DNA of 64,000 nucleotides from Rhizophagus clarus (GCA_015698045.1 BLAL01000302.1:248001-312000); one strand, 5' to 3'; positions 24,965 through 43,279 are shown, counted from the stretch's first letter. Made by a program: numbers and translations. The notes: generated by a model not told the origin, from the sequence alone.

Positions 24965-26850
24965 CACGTAAATAATATATAAAAAAGAAAGAAAAAAAGA
25001 AAAAAAAAAAAAGGTCTACTTTTTTTTTTTAAAAAAAAAAAAAGAATAGAAAGTAAAGTTATAAAACTCGTGAAAAAATTCTTTTAGGAATAATGAATAA
25101 AAAAAAAACTAATACAAAAAAGAGAAAAAAAAAATATATTTCTTTTCATCAGAAAAGAAAACATTTGAGACGATTTTATACTCGACTCATATAACGAGTT
25201 GGAACAAACTAAGCCACGAGGATCATTATCACAATCATCACAGATATTTATGGTTTCCAAACACGTGTTTCCCGTGATATGGCGTAGCAAATAATAAAGA
25301 CTAACTTGCACATATCACACAAAGAGAATGAAAGAAATCATCGTTTATCATCACAATAACGAGCAATTTTGTTATAAAAGAGCATCATTAATATCAGATT
25401 GAAACAAAAAGACGCGTTTTTTTCACAAATAACCAGTAGAATTACTTTCTATAATGTATTATTATAAATGTACTATTATAAAATGGTTCAAATAGTATTA
25501 GTCTAATTAATTATAATGAGGAAATACAATAACTTACTTGTATTCAGTTATTCAATAAGGTTATAACAAAAAAACCTACAAAAAAAAAAAAAACATTAAA
25601 AATAAGGAAAGATAATCAGGTATGATAAAATTACCTTCTTTTTTTTAGCTAATTCATGCTCATGTTTATATAGACGTCTTCATTCCAACTGATTTAACAA
25701 AAGATAATAAAATCATTAAAATGATTGTTGATAATATTTCAAAACGACATTTTTTATGATAAGAAACATTTAACAATATTTAAAAATTAGCAATTGTCTT
25801 ACTTAAACATCGCTTAAATCAATTTGGAAAGGTAAGTTCCCAAATAAAATCACTATATCTATAAAATTTCCATTTATTGGTTCAGTTAATTTTTTAATGA
25901 TATAATCTTTTTTAATTTCATAAGACAATACCTTGGGAAAAAAAAATTTCAATTTATTAACAAATTGATCAAGTGACTAAAGTCTTTGTTAATCATCTCA
26001 AAGAGAAATCTGTTACCAGAATTTTTATGAAACGTCCAATATCGACACTTGGAGGAAACTAGATTATTATAAAGAAAATACCGTAATAATTTCCAAGAAT
26101 CTTTCTGCGAACTCGATTATAATTTATTTACTAGAATATAAAGAAATCTTTTTAAACAGTAAAAGGTTTGATGAGATTGTCATACAACAATAAAGAGTTA
26201 AAATCTGATCTACACATAATCTGTGAAAGGGAAAAAAATTTCATAATCGAAACAACAGCATATGATTAACGGGTAAGGGGCGTACTCAAGACTAATCAAA
26301 GTCTAAGCAATTTGGACTTTAGTTCTCTATCGTGAAAAATTAAGGTTACAAGATGAGAAAAATTATTTATGAACATAAGGTTAAATAAAATGAACTTTAA
26401 TTCTACATTTGGTAATATTTTGGTGAGGAGTTCAGACAACGAATCTGAGATCTGGAAAATCATTACGATATAAAGAACAAAGAAATTTAGCTTTAGAACG
26501 CCGCACAATAGAATATATAATAACTTATAAGATATTTATATATTATATTAATTATTACGGTAACATGCCATTAGTTTTAAAATCCTGAAAGGTGGGACTA
26601 TCTCTGGTGCGGTCTTAGACTCCTGTGAATTATTTCCTTCCATTGACCCCCTGTACTTTCCTTTTTTGGATAGTAATCTCCTTTCGCTAAACGGAAAGAT
26701 GATCCTTATCAGTCTTTCCTTATCTTTGCATTTATGACTTTGATGATTTTAGATTTTACATAATTTCTTTTTATTTTAGAGACGGCTAACATTTATTGTG
26801 CTAAATAAAATTTGACAGAAAGTGAGTTGTAATATGAAGACGGTTATTAC
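24965..26850. other. Gene-poor interval with decayed coding traces
   Basis: Upstream of the TRF-like gene are poly-purine and T/A palindromic runs (24985-25040). Between about 25640 and 26210 a plus-strand translation is mostly open in shifting frames and reads like a broken protein (for example HAHVYIDVFIPTDLTKDNKI and, further on, YKEIFLNSKRFDEIVIQQ). I do not recognise it and call no gene. Confidence 0.3.
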
Positions 26851-28440
26851 TCATAATTCTGGTGAGGACGGATGTATGTGTAATGTTTATGTCATATTGC
26901 CACGTGATTGCGGCGTTAGTCGTTTTTGGACTCCTCCTTGGGGCTTCTGCGGTCTCTAACACAGTTTGGAATGACTTTTCTCTGGGATTCCTCAGTTACG
27001 GTGGGCATGACAGTAAGTTTTATTCCTTTATTCTTTGTGAGACTATATCCGTTAATATTGATTTAATAAATATTAGCGTATGCTTCTTGTTAGTAGTCTG
27101 GTAATTACATGTAGTACAAAAGTATTTTAAGTATTTTTCAGTCTTGCGATATGTTCTAGACAGAGAATTTAATTGGTCTAAAATTTAATGATTGATCGAA
27201 TAGATTTGTCATCAAATCCATAAATTAATGCGCTAACCGGGATAGTATACAATATTACCAATAGTTTTTTTCATGAACATGAAAATTAGTTGATCGTTTG
27301 CTAATTTATTATCGATCACGTGTAATCGATCATAATTCAATTAACGATGATCGATATCAACAGAACTCCAGATATAAATCAATGTTAATATTAACTTCAT
27401 CCAATAATAATAATCATAGTTAAAAAAGAGCGTCATATTTAACATTTGTAAACCAGAGGAGACGATCGAGTTTTTTTTTAAGAACTTGACTAAAATAATT
27501 ATCTAAGAAAAAAAAGAAATGCAGCCCAAAGCAGACAAATCGCCCTTAAGATTCCAGTTACTGTATACGTAATATCAAAAATGATATACATAAATCCTTT
27601 ATGACAGGATAACAACAAAAATTTTCGGCCGATCATTTATACGCCAAGAAATATACTGTAATTATAAATGAAAACAATGCGATATTGCGAATTTCTCGTG
27701 GTTTTTATTGATATTACTTGAGAGAACAAATAGGGATAATCCTTTTCTAATTTATTGAATACATTGCTTTCATGTAGTCGGTGTTATCTCGCCTTGCTTT
27801 TCTAAATCTTTTTCCGATTCTTTTAAATATTCTTCCTCTTCAGATTCTTTAGTGCTAAATAAGAATTATAAGCATCATTTTTGGGTAATAGAAATTAAGG
27901 GATTCCGAACAAGTAGTTTCCTATTGGATGGATTCAAGCAATGTCTATGAATCCTCAGCAAAAAGCTTGTATGCTAATAAGAAATCCCTCAATAAAGACT
28001 GTCCGGCGAACAACTTGTTATCGAATAATATAATTCGCATAATTTACTATAGATTATCGTGATGTGTTACTTTGGTACAGCTAATCGCAGAGATTGGCTT
28101 CGAAATTTTATGTCTAGACATATTGCAAAATTATGGAAAAATAATGGTAACTTTTGTTGCGATGCAACCAAAAAAGTCACAAATGATTATCGAAAGAATC
28201 CATATTGAATGCAAAGTCCTGGGATTGTTTAATGCTTTAAATGTTAATAAACTTGCTGTATTGCGTTCTCTTCGTAGTAGAAATTATATTGGTTATGTTT
28301 ATATTTAAATCTTAATTACAGCGTATCATCATCTTGGCCTATGACCCAAGGAGAAATAAAATCCTTGAATTGTGGGATTCCGGGACAGTTAATAAGTCAG
28401 TCGTTTAAAGTGGAATAAAGTCACGATAAATTGTGTTACA
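26850..28440 (+). pseudogene. Possible decayed Rab3GAP2-like fragment (tentative)
   Basis: Four short plus-strand patches recall, in the right order, the regulatory subunit of Rab3GAP. They are GASAVSNTVWN near 26950-26975 (AVASKLTSAL-like); SMNPQQKACM near 27945 (a beta-propeller blade); YRDVLLWYS near 28055; and LAYDPRRNKILELWDSG near 28338-28388, preceded by an acceptor-like TTACAG, which resembles the VYAPRRGILEVW block of that family. No long frame follows, and stops separate the patches, so an intact gene is not present. The first patch could instead be a small spliced secreted or membrane peptide: exons 26883-27012 and 27142-27188 give 58 residues with one hydrophobic segment. Both readings are weak. 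Confidence 0.25.
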
Positions 28441-30322
28441 AAAAAATATAGGCAGGAGCAGCTTAAGGAAAATTGTAAGGTTACCATCAACTAATGCATA
28501 ACAGCAGAATGTTTTTTGCTACGCTTCGGACATTTATCGAGTAAAACTGGCAGTTTGACCCAAGTTATACAAACGTAAACAATAAAGAGATAACTTTATA
28601 GAGGAATTTTCGAGTAAATCTAAATCAATCAATAAAATAACCTTTTTTCACTTTATTTAATCCTTTTAAAAAATCGGATTAATTGTTTATTATATTACAA
28701 TATTATACATTTCTTTTGTATTCTGGGAACTGTTATAACTATAAATTGTAAGACACGATTTGCCATTATTACTCGATAAAATATCACACGATAGTTCATG
28801 AAAATATTTTTATTTTCGCTGTAAATTTCCATTTCATCAAAAACTTGCGACTAACTGGTTTTAACGTAGATCATTGGTGACTTTTACTGTATATATTTTT
28901 GATATTTTCTTCATTATCATCAAAAGTCTAATGAACTTGCGCGGAGTCTGATTAATAAGATAAGATATCTTTTTTTATCGGGCCATCATTATTTTTCATT
29001 TTTTTACTATAATTCTAGAAGAGAATTTTGGTTTTTGTTTATCAAACATCGATTCTTACAATGATTCAACGCAGATGGCAAAACAGGATACAGGATACTG
29101 TATTGGATTAATTGTTAAAAATTAGTTATGAAAGAAATTATATAATTTATTGATATTATCAGGTACTTAATTTGCATATCTACTATACATCTTTTCTTTA
29201 TTCGTATAATATTCTTTATATTTACCATGAAATTCATTATTAATTCAAAATTTCAACATAACAAACTTGCCCGTGTAACTTGCGAAACGGTTCACGCATA
29301 AAAAGCTCAAGGTAATTTACGCTACGTAATCTGTGATACGGCATTTCATTATTTAAACTTCGTTCTTTTTCGTTAAGGTCCTTGTATGCGTCGAAAACTT
29401 TCCTACTTAAATGCTATCCTTTCCGAAAGTTTTGCATCTAATAACGTTAGCATTACGATAACGATATACTTTTTAATACTGTGTTAAAAATTTATTTTAA
29501 TAAACACAATCCATCTTTAAAGTCATTTTTGCCTTTAATCTTGAAAAATGGTTAATAAAAAGAGGAATAAGTCTCCTGATTCCTTCAACTCCTTGAACAT
29601 CTCGAATCCTGTAGAATCTGTAAGAGACCAGCATGGTGGCCAAAAATACTATGAGAAGTATACGATTTTAAAAATCGACCTATTGAGAATTCACAAGTTA
29701 GATCATTTTTTTTTTTGGAACAGGAGATGTCGTTAAAATAATTATAGAGGATAAAAATTTAAAAGATATTAACGTGAGGGAGTTTAAAAGGTTTCGAATT
29801 ACTTAAATAATGAGAATAATTGTTCTGAAATTGATGCCAAGCGAAATAATAGGAAAAGTTGAAATCATATATGGTAACTAGTACTTAACTAGTTACTTAG
29901 ACGAAGAAACTAGTAATGGAGAGAAAGTCAAGCAGTGTATCATTAAAAATTTAACGATTTTTTTTAGCCATAACTAGAGTGGCCTGCCGTAATGGTTGTA
30001 ATGGGTTGTAACGTAATTGGTGTAAGTTATAAGTACGATATGCCGTAATTTTCACATAAGAAAAAATTGGTGTTGTAATGGTTGTAATGAGTTGCAACCC
30101 AAAGTTGTAATCTGAAATGCCGATAATTACACAATTTAAATTATGATAGAAAATTGTGCGCTATATTTAATTTTCTTCAGATTTGGAGTTTGAAAATACT
30201 ATAAATTTTATTTTAAAAAATTTACATATGTTAAACAATACATAAATATATTACGTTTTTAAATAAACAATTACGATAAATTAATTAAGATATTAATTAT
30301 TATGTAATTAATTGCTAAATAT
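28441..30322. other. Intergenic, with a degenerate repeat near 30 kb
   Basis: No gene supported. A 62-codon frame at 29548-29736 has no family features. Two degenerate copies of a block starting GTAATGGTTGTAATG are at 29989 and 30075, 86 bases apart. Confidence 0.35.
29989..30129 (+). repeat. Two degenerate direct copies, 86-bp spacing
   Basis: Both copies begin GTAATGGTTGTAATG, continue with GTTGTAAC or GTTGCAAC, and end with ATGCCGTAATT or ATGCCGATAATT. They look like an old tandem duplication. The meaning is unknown. Confidence 0.5.
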
Positions 30323-32693
30323 TCATTTACTCGACAATGTCGATTCTCTGTAATTTTTAACGCAATTAACACTACAAAATTTCAATTCAGATACTTCGAA
30401 AGGTACTAATTCAGAAAGAGATTTTCCACACATAGTACAAACAACATTTCCTATAGAGGGGAGGTTTATTAGTGTAGACTTTAATCGTGCTTCGGCAGCT
30501 CTGGCACGACGCTCTCTTTCAATCTTCATACGCATTTCAGGCGGTAATCCAATTAATGAACTTGCACTATCAAGCGTTTTACTTGACGTTAATTTTGTTG
30601 ATGCAGATGATGACGATTCTAATTTAGATTCATTGCTTTCAGTTGCTATCTTCCCTTCTAATTCTTTTTCTTTTTTAATAGCTGTTGCCTTTTTCTTTTT
30701 AACCTTATTCTTCTTTTTCTTTTCTTTTAGTTTATTCTGTTGCTCTTCTTCCATCTCTTTTGTCAAAGGACTAGGCACATGAGCAACGATCCAATTCCAC
30801 TTATCCATATGCTCTGCCATATATCTTCGAAATACATTACGTGTTTCTTTATCATTTGCTAAATCATAAGGTGTCATGTTCTTTTTCGAAATAATCGTTG
30901 GATCTGCTCCTTGGTTTAAAAGATATTCAATAATATCATGATGACCAAAATATGATGCTAAATGTAATAAAGTTGGTGTTTTGCTGTTATCATTTTCGGA
31001 TATTGGTGTGACAGGAAGAAGATCTGTAACGTCAATAGAATGTTTGGTGATATGGTTCACAAATAAATCAAATTTCCCTTTCTTTATAAGTTGAATCATC
31101 TTAATTACTATGTTAGATGCTTGTTCTATAGTATTTGATGATTCAACTGGTTCAACTGATTCCATTTGATCTTCTCTTGATCCTTCTAATGATTCTATAA
31201 TAATTTGGGAATTTATCAAATTTTCTTCTGTTAAATTATTTTTTAAAGGTTCTTGACTATCCTCATCTTCTTTTACTTCTAACACCTTTACTCTGGTTAG
31301 TTCTATAAAAGATTTTCTTAACTCGGTAAAAGTCTAGAAAATAAAAAATAAAATAAAAAACATTAAATTGTGTAAAATATTTTGAAAATGAAAAATATTC
31401 GAATAATTCACAAACCGGACGTTTAGTGGAAAAAGGAAAACTCCTAATTCTCTTATCATCTATCCAATTATATCAAAGAAAATGTTAACAAAAAAAAAAA
31501 AAAAAAAAAATTTCACTTTGGAACAAATCTCGAAACATTCTGTATATTAACCTTTCTTTAAAACCGCTCCTTCATAATTATAAAGAATGTTTTTGTTGTG
31601 ACTAGGTGCATGAATAAAAATAAGTTCACTTTCTTCAATCATCGATTTCCATTGTTCAATTAAAGCACGAATGCTTTTTTGTAAGGCACTTTCATTATAT
31701 CTTCTTAAATCTGCACCTGCGGATTTAGCTTTCCCTTTTGAATTATCATTGCTAGCCTGGCTTCCGCCTTGCTTTCTACGTGCTTGTTTGTAATGAAAAA
31801 AAAGTATTACTTAAAATGACGAATTAAAATTTATGCATTCCTACTTATACACTTAATTGTCCTTACTTGTGTATCGATGAAAAGTTTTATGGACTATTGA
31901 TTTAACTTCTTTAGCATTAGTTACTTTCGTATTCGCTGTAATATCCAAGACTAATGCTGCAAAATGACCACCTCTAATCATTAGCATTGTCCATAATCTT
32001 GGATTTTCTCCTTTATTAGGCTTGATTTGCAACTTGTGAATATCTTTAACAGCATTCTCTCCAAGATTATTTAGAATATTTTTGTAAATACCTAAATTAA
32101 TTGTCAATGGAGGACATGTAAACCATAAAATTGGTGCAGAAATTTTTTTTTCAGAAGATTCGTTATCATCTATTTCTAAATTATTTATATGCATTGTTAT
32201 ATCGTCGTCAGATGTGTCGGAACATGATCCTGAAATACTCGATAAACTGTCTTTAAAAAAATATAATAAATTAATTTATAAATAAATAAATAATAAATAA
32301 ATAAAATTTCGCTTTTGCCCTACCACCCATTAATTCCTCAAATCCTTCTTCAGTTATTGGTTTATATTGGCTTTTATTACGTTCTAAATTAACAGCACGC
32401 ATTTTTACATTGAATCTATGCCAATCCAATTTGTAGTGTTCCCTTTGTTGTTCCACATTTTCAAATGATTTTATTCCGCAAACGAAACATGTAGGTTTCA
32501 TAGGATCATTTTCATCATTTTTATTTGGTTCAGTAAAAATATCGATTTCTTTTATTTTTGTTATTGCTTCCGAATCTAATATTAATTTCGTCAAGGATTT
32601 TAATGAATCTTCTCTCAATGTAAGTGCCGATAATATTTCAGGTGGTAAAGAAAATATTTGTATTGGACATAATAAGAGCGTTTTAATATCCAT
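30323..32693 (-). CDS. VMS1: VMS1/ANKZF1, peptidyl-tRNA hydrolase of ribosome quality control
   Basis: Multi-exon gene, ATG at 32693, TGA at 30323-30325. Domains in order: a C2H2-type zinc finger (CFVCGIKSFENVEQQREH...DWHRFN); the VLRF1 domain with WTMLMIRGGHFAALVLD, then the RKQGGSQASNDN motif around 31755-31790, whose Gln is the catalytic residue of Vms1/ANKZF1, followed by GADLRRYNE; about two ankyrin repeats (TLLHLASYFGHHDIIEYLL); a K-rich linker; a VCP-interacting motif RERRARAAEAR that fits R-x5-A-A-x2-R; and a C-terminal Cys motif (CTMCGKSL...CSVNCVKNYR). The family cleaves peptidyl-tRNA on stalled 60S subunits and works with Cdc48, also at mitochondria. All key motifs are present, so it is probably functional. 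Confidence 0.93.
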
Positions 32694-34274
32694 TATTCAA
32701 TAATGGTAAGTAATAAATTAGGTTATGTTATAAATAGACACAGAAAGAAATGAGGACGCTTTGGCGTTTGGCCTCTTAATTGTTGTATCACTTCTTTAAT
32801 GGTCGAACGTTATTTTGAAAAATTCGAGGTAATTTAATGACAGTAAATTTTGCTGTATATTTATACAAATGGAGGCGGCGTAAGGAGGCGTAGTAGGATG
32901 ATCTCAGTGGGTCTGCGCAGGATAGCTGCGCAAAGTATATTATTGGAAAGACAAAGAAATTGAATCTGAATAATATTTATATTCATTATTGTCTTGAGAA
33001 ATTTTATTTACAGGATATAATTTTTTAATAAAAAAAATTAATGCAGTCTAGTTTTTGGGCTTAATAGATGCTTACATTCTAAACTGTATCATTACCGGCA
33101 CAGTTTAACAGCTGCGCTCCAAATTTGTGGCACAACTGAATCGGTTATTAAAGACCAAAAAGCGAGATATATATATCATTATATGACTAAAAGAGGTAAT
33201 ATAAAGGTTATCCAAACTTGCTGCGTCTCAAAAAAATTCAAGAGCGCATTCTTTATAAAGTTTTCTAAAGGTAAAAGATGGAAACTGCTTGACGAAATGA
33301 TAATCCGAATTTTAGAACTGATTTTTAATAATGATTTTGGATTTTTGCAATTAACATATTTTAACTAAAAATACCTACTTTAACAATGGTTTTGAATTTT
33401 TGGAATTTTGGCAATTTAATAGCTATTGCCAAAATCTCGAACTATTGCTAAACCTAGGAATTTGATTTAGACCTCAGCAAACAGGTTCGAAATTTGCATT
33501 TAGACAGTACTAAAGACAAATAGTCCTAATATTAATATTTTATTTTATTTAATAATTTATTACTTTTAAATGATTATAATTACAGATAAAAATGTGATTT
33601 TATATTGGAAAAAATCAATTAAATTACAAAAATTTAGATATAAAAATCTTGTAATTTAATATCTTTTAGTCTTGTAATTTAATCAAGGTGAATTTAAAAT
33701 AAAATAATATTAGTTTTATTTCTGATCTTATAATACAAACTTTTTATTTATTATAAATTTGTAAGATAAAAAATAAATTTTATTTCTTGCGTAAAGCGGA
33801 AATTCATTTTTAATTTTATTGGCTATCGACGTTGATCATCACGGGAGGTCTAATTTTATTATATGAATTATTTATAAATTCGGTTAAATTGCAAATATAC
33901 TGCGGCTTCATTATATATAAGTTAATACAAATATACTGTAGATAAAATCAAAAATTGGATGTATTTTCGGCTACAGTAGTTTATGCTTAATATATTATTT
34001 GTTTATTGAAACACTTTATCAAATATTTTATAATAAAATTTTTTAACAGGAAAAGAAATAAAATTTTATTTGACTAAAGAAGAGTCAAAACCGCGTGAAT
34101 GTTGGTATAATCACTATTTTTGTCATATGTATTGAATGTTGTTTGAATATGACTGGATTACTCTTATTGATAACTATTTTATCACGTAAAAAATTGCCTA
34201 TAATTAGTAAGCGTTCAATTATATTTATAAAAATGATTCTTTTTTATTGTATTACACATTATTTAAACAATCTT
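32694..34274. other. Intergenic; VMS1 promoter side and AT-rich DNA
   Basis: A GC-richer patch at about 32870-32935 includes a 7-bp inverted repeat, TGCGCAG-GATAG-CTGCGCA, at 32914-32932, some 220 bases upstream of the VMS1 start. The remainder to 34274 is AT-rich. Frames at 33183-33368 and 34095-34334 look random. Confidence 0.4.
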
Positions 34275-35621
34275 TTAGTCAAGATCATTAACCTCTTCAT
34301 AAATTGGTGTCAAATCAACATATCTATCACCTAGATCAAAGAATAATGTCGATCCTTTAGACACGGGCAGATCAATTGTACATGGTTGTAAATTTTCTTT
34401 ATCTGAGCCAGCACCGCCCATATCGTCATTTTCATCTTGATCTTTGTAAAGAAAGTTTCGCTTGCTAGGACTAGAAATCATCCCAGGAGATAAACTTGAT
34501 AAATTTGGATCTTCGTAAACTTGATCTATATCCATATTTGGCGCTTGCTTGCTATTTCCCAAAATATCATCACGTGACTCACAAGGTAAAACTATATCCT
34601 CAAATATTTCGTTCTGATCCTTTTTTATAATAGGAATCTGTATATCTGGACTGTCTCCCAAAATATCATCATCGTATAATTCTTCTTGGTCTTTATAGGA
34701 ACTTAATGGGTATGATCCAATTTCCATCATAATCTCTTGGGATTGATTCGTCAAAGCCGAATCATTTATATCATCTACCTCGTCATCATAAACTAACCGA
34801 CGAGGTCTTAAAATATTATCTTTAATTGGTGATTCCGCACTTTGAACTATTTCTTCCAAATCATTACCAAAGATTGGATCATTACTAAAGTTAGGATCAT
34901 TGCCACTATTTAGACCATTACCGGTAGCTAGGTCACCACCATTAGTTAGATTATCACCAATAGTTAGTCGGATAGGCGTGGCAATTAGGTCTTCATCATA
35001 ATTTTGGTTTGTCAAACCTTCTTTGAGTTTGTCCTCAAAACTCGAAAGCCTTTTATTTCGTGAAGCTGATTGAGATGGAGTATGCCAAAATTCTGATTCT
35101 TCGTCAGCTAACGTTTTGCCTGACAGATAGTCATTTCTTTCATTTTGATTATTCTTGGCTTCTTCACGTAAAGCATCCAAATAATATTTTAATCTCTTCT
35201 CCTTACATACATTTTCGGATTGAGAAATAACATCTTTGAATTTCATTTGAGGACATAATCCATGTGCCCAAGTTTGATAAAAATTTATGAGAGTTCCAAG
35301 ATTATCAATAGTCGCGTTTTTTGATTTTTTATGATTCATAAATTTTAACTTTGGACCTTGTTCTTTCAACTTTGCCAAGCCATCCGGTCCTACTAGTTTT
35401 TCATAATCCACTTTAGGTAAAACGCGTCTTTTCTTCGCGGTTCTACCGCTCTTCTTCTCAGCTCTAGACGGAGGTTCTTGCTTCTTTGAGGTTTCTTTTT
35501 TACTTTTCTCAAAATCCAACGCGTCAAAGTCGAAACCGGCAATTTTTCCTTTCTCAACTTCATAGTCATTTAGCTCTTCGTCAAGGTCAGAAAAGTTATA
35601 CTCGTTGTTATTTTTATCCAT
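34275..35621 (-). CDS. TIPIN: Replication fork protection component Swi3/Csm3/TIPIN
   Basis: A single uninterrupted frame of 448 residues, ATG at 35621. The conserved Swi3 domain lies at about residues 60-150: KKRRVLPKVDYEKLVGPDGL, GPKLKFMNHKKSKNATIDNL, then FYQTWAHGLCPQMKFKDVI and a KRLKYYLDALREE helix. The N-terminus is acidic, and the C-terminal 250 residues are acidic and low complexity, with DDDILGDSPDIQ and RDDILGNS as echoing short repeats and a run of GND-type repeats. The family partners Tof1/Timeless, travels with the replisome and supports the S-phase checkpoint. Lack of introns is unusual here, since nearly every neighbour is split. It is divergent from PRP16 with 296 bases between the start codons. 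Confidence 0.92.
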   Translation of the reverse strand: MDKNNNEYNFSDLDEELNDYEVEKGKIAGFDFDALDFEKSKKETSKKQEPPSRAEKKSGRTAKKRRVLPKVDYEKLVGPDGLAKLKEQGPKLKFMNHKKSKNATIDNLGTLINFYQTWAHGLCPQMKFKDVISQSENVCKEKRLKYYLDALREEAKNNQNERNDYLSGKTLADEESEFWHTPSQSASRNKRLSSFEDKLKEGLTNQNYDEDLIATPIRLTIGDNLTNGGDLATGNGLNSGNDPNFSNDPIFGNDLEEIVQSAESPIKDNILRPRRLVYDDEVDDINDSALTNQSQEIMMEIGSYPLSSYKDQEELYDDDILGDSPDIQIPIIKKDQNEIFEDIVLPCESRDDILGNSKQAPNMDIDQVYEDPNLSSLSPGMISSPSKRNFLYKDQDENDDMGGAGSDKENLQPCTIDLPVSKGSTLFFDLGDRYVDLTPIYEEVNDLD

Positions 35622-35917
35622 TTTTATAGTTAAGACTTGTCTTTTGGGATATTTTAAAGAATATAATATTTTGAAGAATGTAATACTAAACACGTCTTAA
35701 AGATTAAAATAGCATCGCTGCGGGGATTTATCAACGTTAAACGAACAACTATAATCACGTGATCCTGCATAATGTTACACACACTCATTTAAACTTAATT
35801 TCGGCTGAACTATTTATTTATTAATGTTAACAGATCTAAAAAACACTTTTTCACGATTGAACTTATTTGAACATCCTAATCCATACCATTTTATACTTAA
35901 TTTTCAATTTTGCCAAA
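35622..35917. promoter_or_regulatory. Bidirectional promoter between Swi3/TIPIN and PRP16
   Basis: 296 bases separate the two divergent ATGs. ATCACGTGAT, a perfect 10-bp palindrome, is at 35754-35763, near the middle. No clear TATA box is seen. Shared control of both genes through this site is possible but inferred. Confidence 0.5.
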
Positions 35918-41707
<5,790 letters not shown>

Positions 41708-42070
41708 AAGAATTATTAGTGATGATATTTATTACATTGAGCTTCAGATATTTTATTCTTTTGGATAGGTGCTTATGAATATTCTCCTTATCAAGATATA
41801 TCAACGAATTGTTAGGATAAAAATCTACCAAGGCTAACTTCATGAAGTTAATAGAGTTGTGAGGTGCTATCCCTATATTGTTATTAAATAGTCAATATTG
41901 AAAAATAGCAATAACTTTCTAATGGTTTATAAAAAAGACATTAGACATTATACAATAATTTCCATAATTTCCACATACTTTTGCATAGATATTTTTTATT
42001 TTTATTTAAAAAATTAATTTCATAAACCAGTTAAATCACGTGGTTTGTAATTTATATAAATATGGCTAAA
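41708..42070. other. Convergent 3' intergenic region
   Basis: Between the stops of PRP16 and the rhodanese gene. AT-rich; TCACGTGG at 42036-42043 is the only recognisable site. No gene. Confidence 0.4.
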
Positions 42071-42889
42071 TTAATCATTAATTTGTTCCACTCTTTCAGA
42101 AAATTCTAACCAACTTCCAGGATAATTTCTGGCTCTAAAAAAAACGATATTAATAAAAAAGGGATAACAGATAATTAAAATCGTAAACAAAACTCTTCAT
42201 TCACCTAATAAACCCATGATGTTTGGCTATTGCAGCAGCAACCATACTCCTTTGCCCAGCTTTACAATAGAGTATGACCTTTTTTACACATCATTAATTA
42301 TTAAACATTAACATAAAAATACAAATTTATAGATAAATTTATTGTATAATACGTACTTGATCATCTTTATTAAACTTTTGAGATCCATAAATTTTGTTAA
42401 AATCTTCATCTGATAATGTCAAAGCTTATTTAAAAGGAAAAAAAAAAAAAATAGTCAAACAAATATATAAACAAAATATATTATTTTCTTGAATTAATAT
42501 CCTTTTTTTACTTTACCTTCTTCAAATTCATTTAAAGGTATATTGATAGCATAAGGAATATGACCACCAATTAATTCAGTTGGTTCACGAACATCAACAA
42601 TGCAAACATTTTTTTGATTCCCTTTATTTTTTTCATTCAATAATTGTTGTAATTCATCGAAGCTAACATTATTATTGCGGGAAAAAGGTGAAGAAGAATC
42701 TGAATAATATCTTAAATGAGAGACATTCCGAACATCATTTTTTATACTCACAAATGTAGTACTAAATGATTTATTATAACTTAAAATTTTATTTTGAAAG
42801 TTATAAGTTGATTTTAACTTATAGTTAAAGGACCGTAACAAATTAATTAAAGAATTACGAGCTCTATTTTGAAGAAGTAATTTGGACAT
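42071..42889 (-). CDS. Single-domain rhodanese (thiosulfate sulfurtransferase-like), probably mitochondrial
   Basis: About four exons from ATG at 42889 to TAA at 42071-42073. The first ~75 residues are rich in K, R, N and S with few acids (MSKLLLQNRARNSLINLLRS), as in mitochondrial presequences. The rhodanese domain follows: VSFDELQQLL, CIVDVREPTELIGGHIPYAI, NIPLNEFEEG, then LTLSDEDFNKIYG, and the active-site loop VILYCKAGQRSMVAAAIA with the catalytic Cys (near 42260-42280). It ends ARNYPGSWLEFSE. Such proteins move sulfane sulfur in mitochondria; yeast Rdl1/Rdl2 and animal TSTD are relatives. The substrate is not told by the sequence. Confidence 0.88.
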
Positions 42890-43279
42890 TTTTTTTTTTA
42901 ATTAAACTGAATAATTTTTGTTTAAATAATATATGATCTGCAAAGTTCGAAATTATGCTAAACAAATTAATTATAACTATCTTTTCGATATCAAATACAA
43001 TTTAACAGATGAACATTTAATTGATAAAAAAACAGACAAATAGGCGCAACAGATGAGAATCAGTCAATTAGGTAACCGTTCTTCTAGATCAAATGTAGTC
43101 TGAAAAGACTTATTTGAGTACAATACTAAATGGCTCGAAAAATATTGTTCATTAACTCTTATCAATATTTTTAATATAATTAAGTAACTTCCATCCTACA
43201 TTATTCATTAGGAATGTGAAAAAAAATTGTTTTTTTTTATTGATAAAATAGATCCAATCCATATTTGTTCATATTAATT
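42890..43279. other. Intergenic between two minus-strand genes
   Basis: 390 bases between the 3' end of the DHX29-like gene and the start of the rhodanese gene. AT-rich; it presumably carries the rhodanese promoter. No motif I would name. Confidence 0.35.

Noticed and set aside
29548..29736. 62-codon plus-strand frame
   Set aside because: No homology features; it ends in a T-run.
34095..34334. 79-codon hydrophobic frame
   Set aside because: It overlaps the 3' end of the Swi3 gene on the other strand and is probably an AT-rich artefact.
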